Assembly: GCA_035508435.1 (NCBI GenBank)
Contig: DATJNA010000197.1
Span: 1 to 64,000 of the forward strand
Reading direction: 5' to 3'
DNA length: 64,000 nucleotides
From: JASHVB01 sp035508435
GTDB lineage: Bacteria > Pseudomonadota > Alphaproteobacteria > Acetobacterales > Acetobacteraceae
Shown here in pieces: positions 59,958 to 64,000 of the stretch. Positions within the stretch are counted from its first letter, which is position 1; each line of letters begins with the position of its first letter. The notes beneath the pieces were generated by a model. It made no database searches. It was not told the origin of the DNA and saw nothing but the letters and a program-made list of their open reading frames with translations. The translations under genes were made by a program, and so were the position numbers.

Positions 59958-60839
59958 CTAGCCTCCGCCGCCCGACAGCGCGACCGCGTCGAGGCAGTGG
60001 CGCGCCACCTGCTCGCAGGTGGGAAACCATACGCCCGGCAGCGCCTTCATCCGGCCGATCAGCCGATCCAGCATGGCGATGCGCAACGACCGGCCGGAGA
60101 CGAACGGGTGCAGGCAGATATTGAAATAGCCACCCAGCTCGTACTGCCGCTCAAACGAACTCCACCAGAACTCAAACACCCGGTCCGGATCGGTGATCCG
60201 CTGCGCTGCGTTTTCCGACGCCAGCCAGGCGAAGTTGAAGAACATCGCATCGTCGATCGACCATTCGAACGGCAGGTTGAGAAGCTGGCCGCTGCCGTGC
60301 CTGACGAGATGCGGCCGGTCATCCATGTGATGATGCGAATTGTAGATATAGCCAAGCTCGGTCAGCAACTCGGGCGTATGCCAGCTTCGTGTGCCGACCG
60401 GCCGCCGGCCGGCAAGCCGCTCGAGCGCCGCGGTTGCACGTTCGAGATGGGCGCGCTCGATCTCAGGCTCGGGTGGGACGCGATGCTCCCACATATGGTC
60501 GGCGATCTCATGGCCGCCGCGCGCCGCTGCCTTGACCGCCTCGGGATACAATTCGCAAATGCGGCCCGGGGTGAAGATCGTCGCCTTCACGCGGTGCGAG
60601 TCGAACAATTCAAGCAGGCGCCAGATGCCGACGCGGCCGCCGAACTCGCCTTTCGCCAGTTGCATCGGCGGTTCGTTGAGCAACCGCCGCAACAGCATGG
60701 CATCGAAATCAGCCGTGAAGTTGACCGCGATCTTCGCACCGCCCGGCCAGCCGACGTTCTTCACCACCACGTAGCGCTGGCTTTCGTCGCGTGCCGCATC
60801 GCGCAGCGCCGCAAGATCATCTGAACCGTCGTCGATCAT
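59958..60839 (-). CDS. Polysaccharide deacetylase family protein 2
   Basis: A 293-residue NodB-like barrel, paralogous to the next gene. Metal ligands: Asp in AVNFTADFDAML and His pair in RGGHEIADHMWEHR. THxHW-like RSWHTPELLTELGYIYNSHH, MDDRP and FNICLHPFVSGRSLRIAML follow the family pattern. MIDDGSDDLAALRDAARDE is the chosen N-terminus (ATG at 60839). The pair is divergent from the Tat-exported solute-binding protein, which suggests import and ring-opening of the same compound. Confidence 0.9.
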   Translation of the reverse strand: MIDDGSDDLAALRDAARDESQRYVVVKNVGWPGGAKIAVNFTADFDAMLLRRLLNEPPMQLAKGEFGGRVGIWRLLELFDSHRVKATIFTPGRICELYPEAVKAAARGGHEIADHMWEHRVPPEPEIERAHLERATAALERLAGRRPVGTRSWHTPELLTELGYIYNSHHHMDDRPHLVRHGSGQLLNLPFEWSIDDAMFFNFAWLASENAAQRITDPDRVFEFWWSSFERQYELGGYFNICLHPFVSGRSLRIAMLDRLIGRMKALPGVWFPTCEQVARHCLDAVALSGGGG

Positions 60840-61145
60840 GCCCCACCCGAAGCAATGCCGGCGCCAGGCAGGACAATGCCTGCCGACCGCTCGACGCAGC
60901 AATCCAGCGCCATGCGCGGATACTTGATGCATCCACTCCCGCGGTCAAGCGGCAATCAACGACGACCGGCCGCGTCGCGGCTGCAAGGCGCATGCGCCGG
61001 ACTCAGGAGCATTCGATCGCTGCGATCTGGCCCTTGCGCACATCGCGGCAAACCGTTGTCATGTCCGGGGCAACAGGCCCCAAGGCTGCACCGCCGATCC
61101 GACGATACTCATAGAAATGCATTACAAACTGCGAGGACCGCTGGA
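60840..61145. other. Divergent regulatory region, no gene
   Basis: 306 bases between the divergent deacetylase and solute-binding protein genes; both promoters must lie here. I did not recognise an operator or hairpin of note. Confidence 0.5.
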
Positions 61146-62771
61146 ATGAACACGACATCGGATGCAGGTCTGCCGGCGCGGGTCCGTCGCCGCCGCTTTC
61201 TCGCCGGCAGTGCCGCATCAGCTCTGGCAATGTCCGGCCCACGCGAGGCGCGCGCCGCCGGCAAGGGCGGCACCGTCGTGGTGGCCCACACCACGCTGGC
61301 TCACCTCAATCCCGCCATCCAGTCGGGCAATGCGACCGGCATACCCGGCGCGCAGATCTTCAGCAGCCTGGTCCGGCTGGATGCCAACTGGCAGGTCAAG
61401 CCGTACTTGGCGACCGAATGGACGACGTCGGCGGACAATCTGACGCACACATTCCGGCTGCATGACAAGGCGGTGTTCCATGACGGCAAGCCGGTCACCG
61501 CAGAGGACGTGGCATTCTCGGTCGACGTCGTCAGAGCCAATCATCCGTTCGGCAAAACGATGTTCGGCCCCGTCTCGGAGGTGCAGACGCCCGACTCCAA
61601 GACGGTGGTGTTCCGGCTGGCCCAGCCGATTCCGGCATTGCTCGTCATGTGCTCGTCGATGACGCTGCCGATCCTGCCGAAGCACGTGTTCGGCACCGGC
61701 GACATCCGCCGCAATCCGGCCAACGTGGCCCCGATCGGCTCCGGCCCGTTCAAATTCGTGTCCTACGCAAGGGACCAGCAGATCGAGCTGGAGCGCTTCG
61801 AGGAGTTCGGCGCCATCTATCCGAACCGCCCGATGCTGGATCGGCTGGTGTTCCGCATCATCACCGATCCAATGGTGACCATGCTCGCCCTGTCGCGCGG
61901 CGAATGTCACTACGGTCCCTTCGCCGGCGTGCTGGTGCGCAACATTGCCGGACTACGCTCCAATCCCAGGATCGCGATCACCGACAAAGGCTACGAAGCG
62001 TTCGGACCGACCAACTATCTGGAGTTCAACCAGCGCAAGCCGCCACTCGGCGACGTGCGCGTCCGCCGCGCCATCTATCACGCGATCGACCGCAACTTCA
62101 TCGTTGACAAGCTGCTGATGCAGCAGACGCGTCGGCTCGACGGCCCGTTCTATCATGCCAGCCCGTTCTTCGACGCGTCCGCGCTGCATCAATACGACTA
62201 CGACCTGGCCACCGCCAACAAACTGCTCGATGAAGCCGGGCTGCCCAGAAAAGCCGGCGGCATGCGCTTCGCCCTGACCCTGGACTGGATACCGGACGCC
62301 AACGTGAACAGCCAGGCGCCGGTCGCGCAGTTCCTGAAGCCGCAGCTTGCCAAGGTGGGCATCGACATCACCCTGCGCGCAAGCCCCGACTTCGCCACCT
62401 GGGCCAGCCGCGTGTCGAACTGGGAGCATGAGCTTTCGATGAACGGGATCTGGAACTGGCCGGACCCGGTGATCGGCGTGCACCGCGCCTACCTGTGCAG
62501 CAATCAGCACCAGGGCGTGATCTGGTCCAACACCGAAGGCTACTGCAACCAGCAGCTCGATGCGGTGATGGCAGCAGCGGCGCGCGAGACCGATCTGGCG
62601 AAGCGCAAGGCGCTCTATCGGACATTCCAGCAGATCACCACCAGCGACGTGCCGTTCGCCTGGACCAACGAAGAGCCGCTGTTCACGATCTATGACGTCA
62701 AGCTCGACGGATTGCCATTGAGCGTCTGGGGCGCGATGGCGCCGTTCGATGAGATGCGGTGGAAGGCGTAG
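61146..62771 (+). CDS. Tat-exported family 5 solute-binding protein
   Basis: A 541-residue lipid-free periplasmic binding protein with a Tat signal (RRRRFLAGSAASALAMSG, cleavage near REARAAGKGG). Lobe order is the usual one: N-lobe (HTTLAHLNPAIQSGNATG, TFRLHDKAVFHDGKPVTAED), hinge, then C-lobe (AQFLKPQLAKVGIDITLRAS, ETDLAKRKALYRTFQQITTS). It serves as the reference order for the permuted relative at 39531. No permeases are encoded in the window next to it, so it either uses unlinked permeases or acts with another transporter. Confidence 0.92.
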   Translation: MNTTSDAGLPARVRRRRFLAGSAASALAMSGPREARAAGKGGTVVVAHTTLAHLNPAIQSGNATGIPGAQIFSSLVRLDANWQVKPYLATEWTTSADNLTHTFRLHDKAVFHDGKPVTAEDVAFSVDVVRANHPFGKTMFGPVSEVQTPDSKTVVFRLAQPIPALLVMCSSMTLPILPKHVFGTGDIRRNPANVAPIGSGPFKFVSYARDQQIELERFEEFGAIYPNRPMLDRLVFRIITDPMVTMLALSRGECHYGPFAGVLVRNIAGLRSNPRIAITDKGYEAFGPTNYLEFNQRKPPLGDVRVRRAIYHAIDRNFIVDKLLMQQTRRLDGPFYHASPFFDASALHQYDYDLATANKLLDEAGLPRKAGGMRFALTLDWIPDANVNSQAPVAQFLKPQLAKVGIDITLRASPDFATWASRVSNWEHELSMNGIWNWPDPVIGVHRAYLCSNQHQGVIWSNTEGYCNQQLDAVMAAAARETDLAKRKALYRTFQQITTSDVPFAWTNEEPLFTIYDVKLDGLPLSVWGAMAPFDEMRWKA

Positions 62772-62775
62772 CTGC

Positions 62776-62878
62776 TGTCATGGCGAGGCGCGTAGCGACG
62801 CAGCCGTCCCGGTCACGAGAGCGCGTCCGGCATCGGTCCGACCGGGATGGCGTTGTCGCTGCGCGCCTCGTCATGACA
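62776..62878. repeat. Palindromic intergenic element, copy E
   Basis: A 103-base element with ends TGTCATGGCGAGGCGCG (62776) and CGCGCCTCGTCATGACA (62862-62878). Inner arms near 62804 (CCGTCCCGGTC) and 62840 (GACCGGGATGG) pair with one mismatch. It lies between the convergent solute-binding protein and SDR genes, where it may act as terminator. Confidence 0.85.
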
Positions 62879-62889
62879 GGGGGCGGGCA

Positions 62890-63648
62890 TCAGTTCATCC
62901 AGCGTCCGCCGTCGATCACCAGGGTCTGGCCGGTGATGAATCGCGCCTCATCGCTGGCCAGGAATGTCACCGCCGCCGCCACGTCCTGCGGCTCGCCGAC
63001 GAACCCGACCGGAGTTTCCCGGATCAGCCGCTCGATCACCTCGCGCGGCATCCGGTCATGCGCCCGCGTCGCGATGGCGCCCGGCGCCACCACGTTCACC
63101 GTGATACCGCGCGGCGCAACTTCGCGGGCCAGCGCGCGGGTGAAGCCGATCACCCCCATCTTCGCCGCGACGTAATCGGCCAGCCCGGCATCGCCCACCA
63201 GCGCCGTCTCGCTCGACATGTTGACGATGCGGCCGCGCCCGCGCGCGATCATCCCCGGCACCACCAGGCGCGAGGCGCGCATGGTGGTCATCAGCGTGAT
63301 CTCGACCACGAAGCGCCAGGTCTCCTCCTGCGACACGTCGAACATGCTGGCGCGCTCGCGAGCGCTCTGGCCGACATTGTTGAACAATACGTCGACCGGG
63401 CCGAGCTTCGCCTCCAGGTCGCGGAAGAAGCCGGTCAGCACCGCCCCGTCCCTGCAGTCGCCCACCATGCGGAACACGCGCTCGTCATTGGGGAACGCGG
63501 CGGCCAGCGTGTCGGCTTCGCAGTCGATCACCGCCAGCGCGGCGCCCTCCGCCTGGAAGCGGCGCGCGGTCGCCGCGCCGATCCCGTTGGCCGCGCCGGT
63601 GACGGCGACCACCTTGCCGGCAAACCGCCGCATGCCTGAGTCGTTCAT
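62890..63648 (-). CDS. SDR family oxidoreductase
   Basis: A 252-residue short-chain dehydrogenase. Coenzyme motif AVTGAANGIGAATARRF, VIDCEADTL (Asp favours NAD), NNVGQS; catalytic Ser in VNMSSETALVGD, and Tyr/Lys in ADYVAAKMGVIG. The C-terminus is GQTLVIDGGRWMN. The start is the ATG at 63648 (MNDSGMRRF) or 63633. It follows a second SDR by 13 bases. Confidence 0.92.
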   Translation of the reverse strand: MNDSGMRRFAGKVVAVTGAANGIGAATARRFQAEGAALAVIDCEADTLAAAFPNDERVFRMVGDCRDGAVLTGFFRDLEAKLGPVDVLFNNVGQSARERASMFDVSQEETWRFVVEITLMTTMRASRLVVPGMIARGRGRIVNMSSETALVGDAGLADYVAAKMGVIGFTRALAREVAPRGITVNVVAPGAIATRAHDRMPREVIERLIRETPVGFVGEPQDVAAAVTFLASDEARFITGQTLVIDGGRWMN

Positions 63649-63661
63649 CGCCGCGCGCCCC

Positions 63662-64000
63662 TCAATGGAAGGTCCGTCCGCCATCCACCGCAAGCGCGAT
63701 CCCGGTGACGAACGAGGACTCCATACTGCTCAGCCACAGGATCGCATCGGCGATCTCGGCGGGCTGGGCGATCCGGCGCAGGGCGTAGCGGCTTTCGATC
63801 AGGGCGCGGGCGGCCTGCGGATCGGGCCGACCGCGCCAGGACAGCTCCAGCATCGGCGTGTCCACCGCGCCCGGGCACACCGCGTTGACCCGGATGCCGT
63901 CACCGGCGAGCTCCCTTGCCAGCACCTTGCCCAGCATGATCAGCCCCGCCTTTGAGGCAGCGTAGGCGGCGCGCCCCTCCAGCGGAAACAGGCCGGCGCC
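63662..64000 (-). CDS. SDR family oxidoreductase, partial (N-terminus beyond right edge)
   Basis: The frame enters from the right edge and stops at 63662, giving 112 residues of the C-terminal half. The catalytic Tyr/Lys are in AAYAASKAGLIMLGK, followed by DGIRVNAVCPGAVDTPML and the end SSFVTGIALAVDGGRTFH. It pairs with the downstream SDR, 13 bases away. Confidence 0.9.
   Translation of the reverse strand, partial: GAGLFPLEGRAAYAASKAGLIMLGKVLARELAGDGIRVNAVCPGAVDTPMLELSWRGRPDPQAARALIESRYALRRIAQPAEIADAILWLSSMESSFVTGIALAVDGGRTFH

Overview
High-GC bacterial DNA with dense, co-directional gene blocks and an alphaproteobacterial gene complement: ychF-pth-rplY, degP/hflC/hflK, Mrp, and a fused circularly permuted ATP-grasp/alpha-E protein beside transglutaminases. 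Catabolic accessory genes are abundant. This suggests a Rhodospirillales/Acetobacteraceae-like chromosome. No rRNA was seen. One tRNA (Thr, CGT anticodon) is present. The window is chromosomal in character, without phage structural genes.

Layout. 1-3.4 kb: envelope/glycosylation genes on the minus strand (GT-C-like membrane protein cut by the left edge, a family 2 glycosyltransferase, another polytopic protein). 3.7-8.3 kb: ATP-grasp/alpha-E protein plus two transglutaminase-like proteins. 8.6-11.2 kb: cysteine desulfurase, [2Fe-2S] ferredoxin and MnmA, a probable tRNA thiolation unit. 11.5-15.2 kb: flavin monooxygenase and two Fe(II)/2-oxoglutarate oxygenases. 15.3-25.2 kb: housekeeping genes (ychF, pth, rplY, a VWA-like protein, an MFS transporter, degP, hflC/hflK, mrp). 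25.3-28.2 kb: a lower-GC XamI-like restriction-modification pair. 28.4-34.7 kb: amidohydrolase, broken sulfotransferase, DUF1993, MarC, amidase, SDR, msrB and a diverged AroQ-like protein. 35.2-43.7 kb: a seven-gene minus-strand block (CoA-transferase, AhpD-related gene with an in-frame TGA, solute-binding protein, two permeases, two ATPases). 43.9-46.4 kb: tRNA-Thr, amidase, kinase fragment. 46.5-64 kb: a catabolic region with a secreted HNH-like protein, Rieske dioxygenase, dehydrogenases, a molybdenum hydroxylase subunit, MmgE/PrpD, cyclase, GMC oxidoreductase, deacetylases, a second solute-binding protein and SDRs.

Three observations stand out. (1) The AhpD-related gene at 41293-42381 is interrupted by one TGA exactly where the second cysteine of a CEYC-xxx-H active site is expected. 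Coding continues for 120 codons in the same frame and a hairpin lies just downstream, so it is a strong selenoprotein candidate. (2) The next gene in that block encodes a family 5 solute-binding protein whose C-terminal lobe precedes its N-terminal lobe: an apparent natural circular permutation. (3) A 76-residue orphan peptide at 50353-50583 has a double-glycine-type leader. In addition, five related palindromic intergenic elements and several short minisatellites are scattered through the window.
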